A stretch of 64,000 nt of DNA from Lachnospiraceae bacterium MD335 (GCA_000403335.2 KE159617.1:547757-611756); one strand, 5' to 3'. Shown: positions 43,428-52,761, numbered from the stretch's first letter. A program made the numbers and translations. Notes: generated by a model not told the origin, from the sequence alone.

Positions 43428-43970
43428 ATGGCATTAACAGAACTCAATACCTACACAATCAACGACGTCTATAACCTCCCCGACGGACAGCGGGCAGAAC
43501 TGATTGACGGAAAGGTATATTATATGGCGCCTTCTACAAGGAATCACCAGCGAATTGTCGGTGAGCTTTTTGCGACAATACGGGAGCACATTCGCAGAAA
43601 TAACGGAAAAGGCGAGGTCGACATTGCGCCGTTTGGCGTGTTTATCGACGCAGACGACAAGAATTATTTGGAGCCGGACATCAGCGTCATTTTAGATGCC
43701 AATAAGCTTGACGAGCGGGGATGCAACGGCGCTCCCGATTGGATTATTGAGGTGGTATCTCCTTCCAGCAGAAGAATTGACTACACGACAAAGCTTTTTA
43801 AATACCGTTCCGCGGGTGTGCGCGAGTATTGGCTTGTGGATGCCGACAAAAACAGGGTTATGGTATATAATTTTTCCCATGATGACATGAAAGAGTATAG
43901 CTTTACGGAGGACATTCCGGCAGGTATTTATACGGATTTTGTTATTCGGATGTCAAACCTTGAACTGTAA
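43428..43970 (+). CDS. Uma2-family (DUF820) nuclease-like protein
   Basis: A 180-residue protein of the PD-(D/E)xK superfamily. Motifs in order are ELIDGKVYYM (near 25), the HQRIVGEL helix, YLEPDISVI (near 84), DWIIEVVSPSS (near 103) and KLFKYRSAGVREYWLVD (near 121-137). D-ExV spacing is as in the family. Biological roles of Uma2 proteins are mostly unknown; they are often in multiple copies and mobile. It lies right after a repeat-rich region, which supports recent movement. Confidence 0.82.
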   Translation: MALTELNTYTINDVYNLPDGQRAELIDGKVYYMAPSTRNHQRIVGELFATIREHIRRNNGKGEVDIAPFGVFIDADDKNYLEPDISVILDANKLDERGCNGAPDWIIEVVSPSSRRIDYTTKLFKYRSAGVREYWLVDADKNRVMVYNFSHDDMKEYSFTEDIPAGIYTDFVIRMSNLEL

Positions 43971-44076
43971 TCAGAGTGTGTTTTAAGCGGGTGGAAATCA
44001 GATTGCATTTCCGCCCGTTTTGTGCATAGATTCACGTAGAGAAGGGCGTTAAAGTCTGACGAAGGAGGAAACAAAA

Positions 44077-44697
44077 ATGGATTGGGAACAGGAGCTGCAT
44101 GGCGGAGAAATATATTATCCAAACAGTGAAGAGATTGTGAAAGAACAGACAAAGTGCATGGAACGGCTTTATGATTTTAATGCAACGCGCCCGTCAGAGG
44201 GCGAAAAACGTACGGCGATGTTAAAAGAAATGTTTGCGGAAATCGGTGAGAACTGTTATATCGAGCCGCCGTTTCATGCAAACTGGGGCGGACGTCATGT
44301 CCATTTTGGAAAAGGCGTCTATGCCAACTTCGGATTGACCTGTGTGGACGATACACATATTTATGTGGGCGACTACACGATGTTCGGACCAAACGTGGTG
44401 CTTGCGAGTGCAAACCATCCGCTGCTTCCCGAGCTGCGTGAAAAGGCGTATCAGTACAATCTTCCTGTCCGCATCGGCAAAAACTGTTGGTTTGGTGCAG
44501 GCGTTATTGTCGTGCCGGGTGTGACGATCGGGGACAATGTGGTTATCGGGGCAGGCAGCATTGTGACAAAGGACCTTCCGTCAAATACGCTTGCAGTTGG
44601 TAATCCCTGCCAGGTACTGCGCGAGATCGGAGAATATGACCGGAAATATTATTACAAGGACCGGGAAATTGATTGGCAAAAAATTGAAAAACTGTAA
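44077..44697 (+). CDS. Sugar O-acetyltransferase (maltose acetyltransferase type)
   Basis: A 206-residue left-handed beta-helix acetyltransferase. The N-terminal cap covers residues 1-55. Hexapeptide repeats run from about 75 to 185, with the catalytic His in SANHPLL (near 113) and VRIGKNCWFGAGVIVVPGV (near 131-149). The end GAGSIVTKDLPSNTLAVGNP is typical of maltose/galactoside acetyltransferases. It transfers acetyl from acetyl-CoA to sugars, perhaps for detoxification; the substrate cannot be fixed. GAAGGAGG is upstream. Confidence 0.88.
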   Translation: MDWEQELHGGEIYYPNSEEIVKEQTKCMERLYDFNATRPSEGEKRTAMLKEMFAEIGENCYIEPPFHANWGGRHVHFGKGVYANFGLTCVDDTHIYVGDYTMFGPNVVLASANHPLLPELREKAYQYNLPVRIGKNCWFGAGVIVVPGVTIGDNVVIGAGSIVTKDLPSNTLAVGNPCQVLREIGEYDRKYYYKDREIDWQKIEKL

Positions 44698-44714
44698 AAA
44701 ATTCCGCACGGATA

Positions 44715-44743
44715 TTGCAAACTTTCGTAAAATAGGATATGAT
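44715..44743 (+). promoter_or_regulatory. Promoter of the flagellin-like gene
   Basis: TTGCAA (44715-44720), 17 bp, TATGAT (44738-44743): a SigA-type rather than SigD-type pattern. A palindrome GTGAAAAA-TAAA-TTTTTCAC lies in the leader (about 44786-44805). Confidence 0.55.
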
Positions 44744-44846
44744 GAAATTAGTATATTATGGTAATTTTATAGAAAGGATGTTACTGTGAAAAATAAATTT
44801 TTCACAGCCCGAATTCGCAGGATGATATAGGAATGGAGGTATTGAT

Positions 44847-45602
44847 ATGAGCGGCATTACAAGAATTAACGCAGTGACCGGCTACGGACGGATTGCAAGC
44901 GGCAAAAAAATAAACAGGGCTGCCGACAATGCGGCGGGAATGGCGATTGCCAATAGGTTAAGGGCAAATGCGAACGCGACCAATGTGGCGACAAGAAATA
45001 CCCGCGAGGGCATTAATGTCACAAAGATTGCAGACGGCGGTTATGACAGTATTATGGAGCGGCTTCAAGGCATCAGAGAGCTTGCCGTAAAGGCGATGAA
45101 CGGTACAAACAGCGACGATGACAGAAGAATTATTCAGGATGAGATTGACCAGCAGATGGCAGGTATCAGTGAAGCGGCGAAAAATACGGTTTACAACGAA
45201 ACCAAGCTGTTGGACGGCAGCCTTGCCACAATGGAGATTGCAAGCAATCCTACCGGAAGAGGCAGTGAGATTAAACTGACAAACGCGAGCCTTGACGCAA
45301 TCGGCATTGCAGGCTTTAACGTAACGAGCGGCAATTTTGACCTTGATGCGATTGACAGGGCGATTGAGAAGGTAAGCTCAGACAGAAGCAAGCTAGGCGC
45401 AAGCGCAAACGGACTTGCTGCAAGAGAGCGTTCCAATCAGGTGGCTTATGAGAACATGACGGCAGCGCAGAGCCGTATCGAGGATTTGGATATGGCGAAG
45501 GCGTCTACGGATTTAAAGCGTGACGAGAATTTACAGAGAGTGCAGATTGCGATGTTCAAAAAGCAGAGAGAACAGGAAGCGATGATTACAAAGATTATGT
45601 AA
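44847..45602 (+). CDS. Short flagellin-like protein
   Basis: A 251-residue flagellin homologue. The N-terminal D0/D1 part is recognisable (RIASGKKINRAADNAAGMAIA near residues 15-35, then a long helix and DEIDQQMAGISEAAKNT). The C-terminal helix is also typical (NQVAYENMTAAQSRIEDLDMA to the QEAMITKIM end). The usual first residues (MxIxxNxxAxxA) are replaced by MSGITRINAVTGYGR, and the variable surface domain is nearly absent. No other flagellar genes are in the window. It could be a minor filament protein. A strong terminator follows. Confidence 0.8.
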   Translation: MSGITRINAVTGYGRIASGKKINRAADNAAGMAIANRLRANANATNVATRNTREGINVTKIADGGYDSIMERLQGIRELAVKAMNGTNSDDDRRIIQDEIDQQMAGISEAAKNTVYNETKLLDGSLATMEIASNPTGRGSEIKLTNASLDAIGIAGFNVTSGNFDLDAIDRAIEKVSSDRSKLGASANGLAARERSNQVAYENMTAAQSRIEDLDMAKASTDLKRDENLQRVQIAMFKKQREQEAMITKIM

Positions 45603-45619
45603 ACAATGCATAGCATGTT

Positions 45620-45653
45620 AAAATCTCCCGCAGTATTTTGCGGGAGATTTTTT
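45620..45653 (+). terminator. Terminator of the flagellin-like gene
   Basis: AAATCTCCCGCA (45621-45632) and TGCGGGAGATTT (45639-45650) followed by TTT. Confidence 0.9.
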
Positions 45654-45683
45654 GACATTTGTTCAGTTCGATTTATGTTTTAT

Positions 45684-46943
45684 TTATGCCGTTATCAGAT
45701 AGACGATAACCGCAACGACAGTGCTTGTCAGTCCGATGCAGGCTTCAAACGGAATCAGCCGCATTCTGTCTTTGATACTCATGCTGACAGAACCGCCCGT
45801 CGCATGGAAAAAGGAACCATGAGGCAGAGAGTCGATAACGGTGCTTCCGGCATGTATCATTGCGGCTGCGGACAGTGCGGGTACCGCCTGAGCCAGTAAT
45901 GTGGGAGCAAAGGTTTGCGACGCTATAGTTGCGCCTGCCGTTGTTGATGCGGTTGCGCCTGCCATAAGAATACCGGAAAAAGGTGCAAGGATAAAAGTCG
46001 GCATATTCATTGCCTCAATCAGGGTAATGACATCGTATTGGAGGGCGGATGCCTTGATGATACCCGCGATTGTTCCGGTTCCGATTAACAGAACGGATAC
46101 TCCGATGACTTTGCTCAAGCCAAATTCGGTGTAGGGAATGGTTTCCTTAATGTTGCCTGTTGCGATAATGCTGACGATTCCGCCAAGCGGCAGTGCAATC
46201 AAGGGATCAATGCTGATACCGCAGAGAGGACGCAGCGCCAGCAAGATAATGACTACAAGAGGACCGCTGACAGCCGCCGCTAAGTTCGGAAGTTTTTTCT
46301 TTGAGTTCTGCTCGTCTGCAGCGTCAAGTGCGTCCTGCTTCTTTTTGGACAACATAGTGGCAAGGACAATCGTCATTACAAGTGCAAACAGCGCGGGAAT
46401 AATGTTTTTAATCATCAATGCGGTCAAATCCACTGTAAACGCCTCGGATGCCGCGATGGTATTGGGGTTTGGCGAAATAATATTGCCGGCTTTGCCGCCA
46501 CCGATCATCGCGAGCAGAATGCCGCTTTTGGAAAGCCCCGCTTTTTGCCCGATTGCAATCGCAATGGGAGCGACGGTGATAACCGAAATGTCAATAAAAA
46601 CGCCTACTGCACAGATAATCATGGTTGCGACGGCAATTGCAATCACTGCCCGTTTTTCGCCCAGTTTATTTACAATGGTTTCGGCAATTTTTTCGGCGGA
46701 GCCTGTCTTAATCAGTGCGCCTGCCAAAATGCCGGAGGTCATAATCCGAAGGACAGAGGACATCATGCCCTGCGCTCCTGTAACCATTGTATTAACAGTA
46801 GTGACCAGTCCTCCGCCTCCTACGATACCGCCAATTAATGCGCCAAGAATCAGGCTGTATGCAGGCTGTACCTTTTTGATAATCAGTATAATCGCAATAA
46901 TCAGACCAAGAATTGCGCCGAGTGTGTTAAAATCATATGCCAT
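45684..46943 (-). CDS. GntP-family permease, probably for glycerate
   Basis: A 419-residue permease from ATG 46943 (AGGAGG upstream) with about twelve membrane helices. GntP-like parts include the glycine-rich GALIGGIVGGGGLV (near 36-49), MIGGGKAGNIISPNPNT and the IHAGSTVIDSLPHGSFFH end. The gene lies 12 bases after glycerate kinase on the same strand, so the substrate is most likely glycerate, though other gluconate-like acids are possible. A CdaR-type regulator is divergent to the pair. Confidence 0.82.
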   Translation of the reverse strand: MAYDFNTLGAILGLIIAIILIIKKVQPAYSLILGALIGGIVGGGGLVTTVNTMVTGAQGMMSSVLRIMTSGILAGALIKTGSAEKIAETIVNKLGEKRAVIAIAVATMIICAVGVFIDISVITVAPIAIAIGQKAGLSKSGILLAMIGGGKAGNIISPNPNTIAASEAFTVDLTALMIKNIIPALFALVMTIVLATMLSKKKQDALDAADEQNSKKKLPNLAAAVSGPLVVIILLALRPLCGISIDPLIALPLGGIVSIIATGNIKETIPYTEFGLSKVIGVSVLLIGTGTIAGIIKASALQYDVITLIEAMNMPTFILAPFSGILMAGATASTTAGATIASQTFAPTLLAQAVPALSAAAMIHAGSTVIDSLPHGSFFHATGGSVSMSIKDRMRLIPFEACIGLTSTVVAVIVYLITA

Positions 46944-46955
46944 AATCAAATCCTC

Positions 46956-48098
46956 CTATTTCTGAAACCGTTCAATTAAACGGAACACCTGTTCAACCGT
47001 ATTGATCATATTCTTTCGTGCATTGCCGGAATCCATCGCTTCCCCCAACGTCTGTATGCCCCTAAGAATCGGGAAAAATGCGTCAATTCCATGTTCATTG
47101 CAGGCAGCGGCGTCGTCTGTCACACAGCCGGAAAATGCGATGACTTTTTTACCGTGTTTTTTGGCAAGCCCTGCGACGCCGATGGGAGCCTTTCCAAAGA
47201 CCGTCTGACCGTCCAGTCTTCCCTCTCCGGTCACGACAATATCAGATGCCGCAATATAGTCTTCCAGCTTTGTTTCCTCCAAAACGATCTTAATTCCGGA
47301 TTCCAACACGGCGTTGGTGTAGGCGAGAAAGGCAAAACCCAAACCGCCCGCGGCGCCCGTTCCTGCCTGTTTGGCGTTAGCATGCGGATATTTTTCGCAA
47401 GTCAGCTTTGCGTAATAGGCAAGCCACTTATCCATCTGCATAATCATTGTCGGCGTTGCGCCCTTTTGTGGTCCAAAGACTGCGCTGCAGCCCTGTTCTC
47501 CGCATAAAGTGTTTGTCACATCGCAGGCAATCCGGAAGGTGCATTCCTTGAGCTCTGGGATGACAAAATCGTCCGTAATGGTTTCAAGCTCCTTTAATCC
47601 TTTTGCGCCGAATGGAACCTGTTTACCGTTCTTGTCAAGCATACCGTAGCCTAATGCCTGAAGCATACCGATTCCGCCGTCGTTTGTGGCGCTTCCGCCA
47701 ATTCCGACAATAAAGTGCCTGCACCCTTTGGAAATTGCGTTTTTAATTACTTCACCTACGCCATATGTCGTGGTGTTAAGCGGATTTCTGTCCTGCTCTG
47801 CCACAAGCGTAATTCCCGCAGCGCCCGACATTTCAATAATGGCGGTCTTCGTGTCTTTTATCACCCCGTACGTACATTCGACAGGCTCGCCCAAAGGTCC
47901 TGTTACGGTGATGCATTCCAACTGACCGTCCATTCCCAAAGCGAGCGCTTCCACAGTGCCTTCACCGCCGTCGGCAAGCGGACGGATACATACTTCGGCA
48001 TTTGGCATCGCCTTTCTTATTCCTTCGCTGATTGCCTTGCCTGCTTCAAGTGATGACAAACTGCCTTTGAGTGAATCAATTGCAATAACTGCTTTCAT
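46956..48098 (-). CDS. glxK: Glycerate kinase
   Basis: A 380-residue GlxK-type glycerate kinase that phosphorylates glycerate for entry to glycolysis. The start MKAVIAIDSLKGSLSSLEAG, the GIGGSATNDGGIGML segment near 131, the GTGAAGGLGFAFLA region near 269 and VVTGEGRLDGQT near 311 are characteristic. GAAAGGAG precedes ATG 48098. It is the first gene of a kinase-permease operon, read away from the divergent regulator. Confidence 0.93.
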   Translation of the reverse strand: MKAVIAIDSLKGSLSSLEAGKAISEGIRKAMPNAEVCIRPLADGGEGTVEALALGMDGQLECITVTGPLGEPVECTYGVIKDTKTAIIEMSGAAGITLVAEQDRNPLNTTTYGVGEVIKNAISKGCRHFIVGIGGSATNDGGIGMLQALGYGMLDKNGKQVPFGAKGLKELETITDDFVIPELKECTFRIACDVTNTLCGEQGCSAVFGPQKGATPTMIMQMDKWLAYYAKLTCEKYPHANAKQAGTGAAGGLGFAFLAYTNAVLESGIKIVLEETKLEDYIAASDIVVTGEGRLDGQTVFGKAPIGVAGLAKKHGKKVIAFSGCVTDDAAACNEHGIDAFFPILRGIQTLGEAMDSGNARKNMINTVEQVFRLIERFQK

Positions 48099-48167
48099 TT
48101 TTTCTCCTTTCGTTTTGTGTTTTTCGTTTTGATGAATTTAGTTTATCAATAAAAATAAGATAGGAAT

Positions 48168-48183
48168 ATGTTATAGATAACAT
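48168..48183. promoter_or_regulatory. Palindromic operator candidate between glxK and cdaR-like gene
   Basis: ATGTTATAGATAACAT has perfect 7-bp arms around AG. It lies between divergent genes, so it is a candidate for the CdaR-type regulator. Confidence 0.45.
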
Positions 48184-48189
48184 TTATAA

Positions 48190-48219
48190 TTGCAATAAAT
48201 ATAAAATATTTGGTATAAT
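48190..48219 (+). promoter_or_regulatory. Promoter of the CdaR-type regulator
   Basis: TTGCAA (48190-48195), 18 bp, TATAAT (48214-48219). The -10 box is enclosed in a small palindrome GGTATAATTACC. Confidence 0.6.
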
Positions 48220-48263
48220 TACCATAGAAGCAACCATAGCCACAAAACAGAAGGAGCATAATA

Positions 48264-49364
48264 ATGCCACACACAATTCAAAGAACGGTAGCGCAGCAGA
48301 TTGTGGAAGCAGTCAAGGATGTCTGCAACCATGATATTAATTTTATTGATACAAACGGAATAATCTTTGCAAGTACAAACCAAAAAAGAATTGGAGATTA
48401 TCATGAAATCGGTCACAAGGTCGCCCAAAGCGGGGAAGGGATAGAAGTTGAGACGGACAATAGCTTTCTTGGAACCAATAAAGGCGTCAATATTCCGTTT
48501 GTGTATCAGGGGGAAATCTGCGCCGTTATCGGAATTACGGGGAGCCCGGAGCAGGTGCGCAAATATGCCTATTTATCGCAGAAACTGACAACATTGATTT
48601 TGCGGGAGCATGAGCTGGACACGTATGAACGAACCCAAAAGACGCAAATCAATCACGTTATCCGCAAACTGATTCATAACGGTTATGCCAATCAGCCATA
48701 TGTGACGGAATTTTTGAAAAGTCATCAGATTTGCATTGAAACGGATTACAGGACAATCCTGATTAAGATTGATACGCATACGGCATCAGAAAATGCGGCG
48801 TTCAATGCCGCTTCCATTGAAAAAAATATATATCACGCATTTGAACAGACGAGTTCGGCTCTTTACACTTTTAATTATCCCAATGAATATATTTTGTTAT
48901 TGGAAGGCAGGGAATTTCAAAGATGGCGTTATTTGTTTGAACTGCTGGCAAAGAAAAATGCCTGGAACATAAAAATCGGGGTGGGGAATTCCATGCCGCT
49001 GTCCAAGCTGCACTACTCGTATAAAGCTGCAAAGCTTGCGATTAACAGTTTGTTTGGAGAGGAGCACATGGCTGTTTATGATGAACTGGATTTGGAATTG
49101 TTGCTTGGAAATATAACAGGTGATGTTAAGGAGTATTTTTTGGAGAAAACAATCCAAGTCTTATCAGCCGACGAAAAAGAGCTGTTGAAAATTTACTTTT
49201 CTACAAATATGTCCTTAAAGGAAACCTGCGAACAATTGTATCTGCATAAAAATACATTACAGTACAAGCTGGACAAAATCGGGAAAGAGACCGGATTTAA
49301 TCCAAGAAAGTTTAAGGAGGCGGTCATTCTCTATACTGCGCTGAAAATGAATTCCATGATGTAA
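48264..49364 (+). CDS. CdaR-family transcriptional regulator
   Basis: A 366-residue activator-type regulator. The N-terminal sugar-diacid recognition domain (residues about 5-135: HDINFIDTNGIIFASTNQKRIG, then FVYQGEICAVIGITG) binds glycerate or sugar acids in relatives. The C-terminal PucR-type helix-turn-helix is near 305-360 (STNMSLKETCEQLYLHKNTLQYKLDKI). It is divergent to the glycerate kinase-permease operon, which it most likely controls. The GAAGGAG site is well placed. Confidence 0.88.
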   Translation: MPHTIQRTVAQQIVEAVKDVCNHDINFIDTNGIIFASTNQKRIGDYHEIGHKVAQSGEGIEVETDNSFLGTNKGVNIPFVYQGEICAVIGITGSPEQVRKYAYLSQKLTTLILREHELDTYERTQKTQINHVIRKLIHNGYANQPYVTEFLKSHQICIETDYRTILIKIDTHTASENAAFNAASIEKNIYHAFEQTSSALYTFNYPNEYILLLEGREFQRWRYLFELLAKKNAWNIKIGVGNSMPLSKLHYSYKAAKLAINSLFGEEHMAVYDELDLELLLGNITGDVKEYFLEKTIQVLSADEKELLKIYFSTNMSLKETCEQLYLHKNTLQYKLDKIGKETGFNPRKFKEAVILYTALKMNSMM

Positions 49365-49409
49365 GCCGTTACCTTGAAGCATTTGACGCGTTTCATTTAG
49401 AGAGATATT

Positions 49410-49450
49410 AAAAGCGCCGGATACGTGAACCGTATGTCCGGCGCTTTTAG
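49410..49450. terminator. Bidirectional terminator
   Basis: AAAAGCGCCGGA and TCCGGCGCTTTT arms with ACG/CGT inside, between the CdaR-type gene and the converging ptb-buk operon. Confidence 0.92.
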
Positions 49451-49495
49451 AGGACGGCGGTTAATCACCGTCTCATACTCAATTGTTCCAAAGAA

Positions 49496-50563
49496 TTAGT
49501 AATCCATTGCCTTCTCTTCGCCGTTCATCACGCGCAGCGCGCCCTGTGCAAGCGCAAGAAGCTCGTCTTCGCCGGGATATACGGTAAACGGAGCAATCCA
49601 TTCGGCACGCTCTTTCAGAGCGGCAACGACATCTGCTGCATATGCGATACCGCCTGTCACGATAATCTGGTCAACCTTTCCGCTCAAAACACATGCCATA
49701 GAACCGATGTCCTTTGATACCTGTAACAGGAACGCCTCTTTTGCTTCCTTTGCTTTTGCGTTTCCTTCGTCGGCAAGCTTTGAGACCTCACGCATGTCGT
49801 TTGTGCCAAGGTATGCGTTAAATCCTCCCTTGCCTACAATCTTGGAGTAAACTTCTTTTTCCGTGTAATTTCCGGAAAAGCACATTTTAATCAATGCGCC
49901 GCTCGGTACGCCGCCCGCACGCTCAGGTGAGAATGCGCCGTCGCCGTCGAGTGCGTTAAATACGTCAATTACCTTTCCGTTTTCGTGTGCGCCGACAGAA
50001 ACGCCGCCGCCCATATGTACCACAATCAGACGAAGCGTGTCGTAAGCTTTTCCGCTTTCCTTTGCGTAACGCTTTGCAACTGCTTTTTGGTTCAGCGCGT
50101 GGAATACGCTGACACGCGGAAGCTCAGGCACGCCCGAATACCGTGCAGTCGGCATCAGTTCATCGACAACGACAGGGTCTACGATATAAGAGGGAGCGCC
50201 GATGGAATCACCGATTTCCCGTGCAAGAATGCCGCCGAGGTTGGAAGCATGCTGTCCCTGAACGCCTGCCTTTAAATCGGCAAGCAGCGCATCCGTTACG
50301 GCATAAGTGCCGCCCGGAATGGGTTTTAACATGCCGCCGCGTCCAACTACAACGTTCAGCGATTTGATGTCAAAGTTCTTTTCCGCTAACAAGTCCGTAA
50401 TAATTTTCTTTCTGAAATCCTTTTGGTCAACAATCGTGGCATACTGGGAAATTTCCTCCGTGGAATGCCGTAAGGTTTCCTCAAACAATAACGTTTCATC
50501 TTCAAAAACGCCGATTTTTGTGGAAGTAGAGCCGGGGTTAATAATCAGACTTTTGATTGCCAT
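49496..50563 (-). CDS. buk: Butyrate kinase
   Basis: A 355-residue acetokinase-family enzyme that makes ATP from butyryl phosphate. The start [18 protein letters not shown] contains the phosphate-binding loop. Further motifs are [14 protein letters not shown] (near 75), [12 protein letters not shown] (near 179), [15 protein letters not shown] and [10 protein letters not shown] (near 300). ATG 50563 is preferred because AGGAGG lies before it, although the frame is open 34 codons further upstream. It is the second gene of ptb-buk and provides the last step of the kinase route to butyrate. Confidence 0.95.
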   Translation of the reverse strand: MAIKSLIINPGSTSTKIGVFEDETLLFEETLRHSTEEISQYATIVDQKDFRKKIITDLLAEKNFDIKSLNVVVGRGGMLKPIPGGTYAVTDALLADLKAGVQGQHASNLGGILAREIGDSIGAPSYIVDPVVVDELMPTARYSGVPELPRVSVFHALNQKAVAKRYAKESGKAYDTLRLIVVHMGGGVSVGAHENGKVIDVFNALDGDGAFSPERAGGVPSGALIKMCFSGNYTEKEVYSKIVGKGGFNAYLGTNDMREVSKLADEGNAKAKEAKEAFLLQVSKDIGSMACVLSGKVDQIIVTGGIAYAADVVAALKERAEWIAPFTVYPGEDELLALAQGALRVMNGEEKAMDY

Positions 50564-50667
50564 AATATGATTCCTCCTGTTAAAATGTTCGTCTATCTTT
50601 TTGTTTATCAGGTAATCGGCAGCATCACCGACACCGTCTGCCAGCAGTTCAAGAAAGAAGTCCATGC

Positions 50668-51582
50668 TTATTTTTTCATCGATTCCGCAACAACAGCCGC
50701 AAGCGCGATGGAATTGAGTTTAGCCTCAAACGAATCGGAACGTGATGTCAGGATAACAGGCGCGGCAGTACCCGTTAAAATGTTACCGTTCTTCACGTCA
50801 CACAGATGTGTCAGCACCTTGTACACAAGGTTTCCGGCGTGAATATCCGGGAAGAGAATCACATCCGCGTCACCTGCAATCTTTCTGTCCGTGCCGCCCT
50901 TGTGCGCAGCAGCAGCGCTGTCAATCGCCATATCCATAGAGAGCGGTCCGTCAATCACACAGCCCGTGATTTTACCCTCGGCGTTCATTTTTGCAAGCTC
51001 GTCAGCGTCAACCGTACAAGGCATCTTGGGATTGACAACCTCGACAGCGGCAACCGGCGCAACCTTCGGATTTGCGATACCGCACGCGTGGCAGACCTCA
51101 ACCGTATTGTTGATAATTGCAACCTTGTCTTCCAATTCGGGATACGTCATAAACGCAACGTCCGATAGGAACAACAGGCGGTCAATGCCCTTGATTTCAA
51201 ACACACATACATGCGAGAGCGCCCTGCCGGTACGAAGTCCGACTTCCTTATCCAAAACACTCTTTAAGAAATTTTTGGTATCAATCAGTCCCTTCATGTA
51301 CATATCCGCTTTGCCGTCGTGAACAAGCTTGACAGCCGTAAGCGCCGCCTGTACATGGTCCGGCTCGTTGATAATCTCAAAGCCAGCCAAATCCATATTC
51401 ATGGAAGCGGCAATTTCCTTAATTTTTGTCTCGTCACCAACTAAAATTGCGTCGGCAATGCCTTTCTCCTTTGCAGCCTTCACTGCCTCAAGCACCGGCT
51501 CATCTTCCGCAACGGCAACGGCAACGGTCTTGCGGTCACATTCGTAGACTTTTTTCAGCAAATCCTGAAATCCTTTACTCAT
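50668..51582 (-). CDS. ptb: Phosphate butyryltransferase
   Basis: A 304-residue enzyme that converts butyryl-CoA to butyryl phosphate. The family pattern is clear: the [24 protein letters not shown] start (residues 27-50), [40 protein letters not shown] and [19 protein letters not shown] precedes ATG 51582. It is followed by buk 104 bases downstream. The promoter upstream carries a Rex-like palindrome across its -10 box. Confidence 0.95.
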   Translation of the reverse strand: MSKGFQDLLKKVYECDRKTVAVAVAEDEPVLEAVKAAKEKGIADAILVGDETKIKEIAASMNMDLAGFEIINEPDHVQAALTAVKLVHDGKADMYMKGLIDTKNFLKSVLDKEVGLRTGRALSHVCVFEIKGIDRLLFLSDVAFMTYPELEDKVAIINNTVEVCHACGIANPKVAPVAAVEVVNPKMPCTVDADELAKMNAEGKITGCVIDGPLSMDMAIDSAAAAHKGGTDRKIAGDADVILFPDIHAGNLVYKVLTHLCDVKNGNILTGTAAPVILTSRSDSFEAKLNSIALAAVVAESMKK

Positions 51583-51639
51583 TTGAAATCCTCCATTCTA
51601 AATGTCTTTTTTGTTGGAAATTAAGGGAAAATCCTCAGT

Positions 51640-51655
51640 TGTTAAAATAATAACA
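51640..51655. promoter_or_regulatory. Rex-like operator at the ptb promoter
   Basis: TGTTA-N6-TAACA, inside TTGTTAAAATAATAACAC, fits the 16-bp Rex core. It overlaps the -10 box at 51647-51652, so binding would block polymerase. Confidence 0.55.
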
Positions 51656-51675
51656 CTTTCTAAAACGGCGGTCAA
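51647..51675 (-). promoter_or_regulatory. Promoter of ptb-buk
   Basis: On the minus strand, TTGACC (51675-51670), exactly 17 bp, TATTAT (51652-51647), about 65 bases before the ptb start. Confidence 0.6.
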
Positions 51676-51780
51676 GGTGCATAAAGTATTTTTTAAGGTG
51701 CAACAAGTGGAAAAACGGTTGAAATATGCTATACTGATGTTATATCAACATTAGATAGAGAAACGGAGGACAAATGGCAA

Positions 51781-52761
51781 ATGAAAGTATACGTATACAG
51801 CATGCGCGGTTTTGACGAGCTGCCGGATTTTGAGCGGTTCTGTGAGAAATATCAGGTGGAATGGGCGTACACAAACGAAACGCCTTGCATGGAAAACCTT
51901 GACTATGCCAAAGGCTATGACGTGGTTAACATCATTACGACGGTTATCGATAAAGAAATGATAGACCGCTGGAAGGCGCTTGGCGTAAAGTGCATTGCCA
52001 CGCGCACAATCGGATATGACCATATTGATTATGCATATGCCAAAAGCGTCGGCATGGGTGTTATTCACATTACGTATTCGCCTTCCAGCGTGGCGGATTA
52101 TACGATTATGCTGATGTTAATGGGCTGCCGTAAAATCAAGCATATCATGAACACGGCGGCAGTGCAGGACTTTACCTTGAAGGGAAAAATCGGAAAAGAG
52201 CTTCCAAACTGTACCGTTGGAATTATCGGTACGGGGAAAATCGGGAAGACCGTAATCGCGCATTTAAAAGGTTTTGGCTGCAAAATCCTTGCATATGACA
52301 TATATGAGAGCGACGAAGTGCGCGAAAATGCGGAGTACGCATCGCTTGATAAAATTTTCACGGACTGCGACATTATTTCGCTGCATGCGCCTTCTACAAA
52401 CGACAATTATCATATGATTGACAAGGCTGCGATCGATAAAATGAAGCAGGGTGTGATTTTGGTAAACTGTGCGAGAGGCGCGCTGATTGACACGCAGGCA
52501 TTGATTGACGGAATCGAGAGCGGAAAGGTAGGCTTTGCAGGACTTGACGTGATTGAGCAGGAGAGCGGGCTTTACTATTTTAACCGTGTGGGCGAGCCGT
52601 TAAACAATCCGCAGCTTGCGATACTGAAATCGTATTCTAATGTTCTTGTAACGCCGCACACGGCATTCTACACGGACGAGGCAGTAGCAAACATGGTGGA
52701 AAATTCACTGCTGTGCGCGAAGGATTTTATTGAGGGAAGAAAGACGGCATTCGAGGTCTGA
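51781..52761 (+). CDS. D-lactate dehydrogenase (D-2-hydroxyacid dehydrogenase)
   Basis: A 326-residue NAD-dependent enzyme that reduces pyruvate to D-lactate. NAD fold GIIGTGKIGK lies near residue 149. The catalytic Arg is in NCARGALIDT (near 229-238), Glu in DVIEQESGLYYF (near 257) and His in TPHTAFYTDEA (near 291). The pattern is close to both fermentative D-Ldh and VanH. Without vanA/vanX neighbours the fermentative role is preferred. GGAGG lies ten bases before the chosen ATG; a second ATG in another frame (51774) opens only 13 codons. Confidence 0.88.
   Translation: MKVYVYSMRGFDELPDFERFCEKYQVEWAYTNETPCMENLDYAKGYDVVNIITTVIDKEMIDRWKALGVKCIATRTIGYDHIDYAYAKSVGMGVIHITYSPSSVADYTIMLMLMGCRKIKHIMNTAAVQDFTLKGKIGKELPNCTVGIIGTGKIGKTVIAHLKGFGCKILAYDIYESDEVRENAEYASLDKIFTDCDIISLHAPSTNDNYHMIDKAAIDKMKQGVILVNCARGALIDTQALIDGIESGKVGFAGLDVIEQESGLYYFNRVGEPLNNPQLAILKSYSNVLVTPHTAFYTDEAVANMVENSLLCAKDFIEGRKTAFEV

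Noticed and set aside
51714-51760. Rex site before D-lactate dehydrogenase
   Set aside because: A small palindrome ATGTT-ATATC-AACAT is present, but the spacing does not fit the Rex consensus.
51781-52761. VanH (vancomycin resistance) assignment
   Set aside because: VanH and D-lactate dehydrogenase are close relatives, but no vanA, vanX or VanRS genes are near, so the resistance label is not justified.
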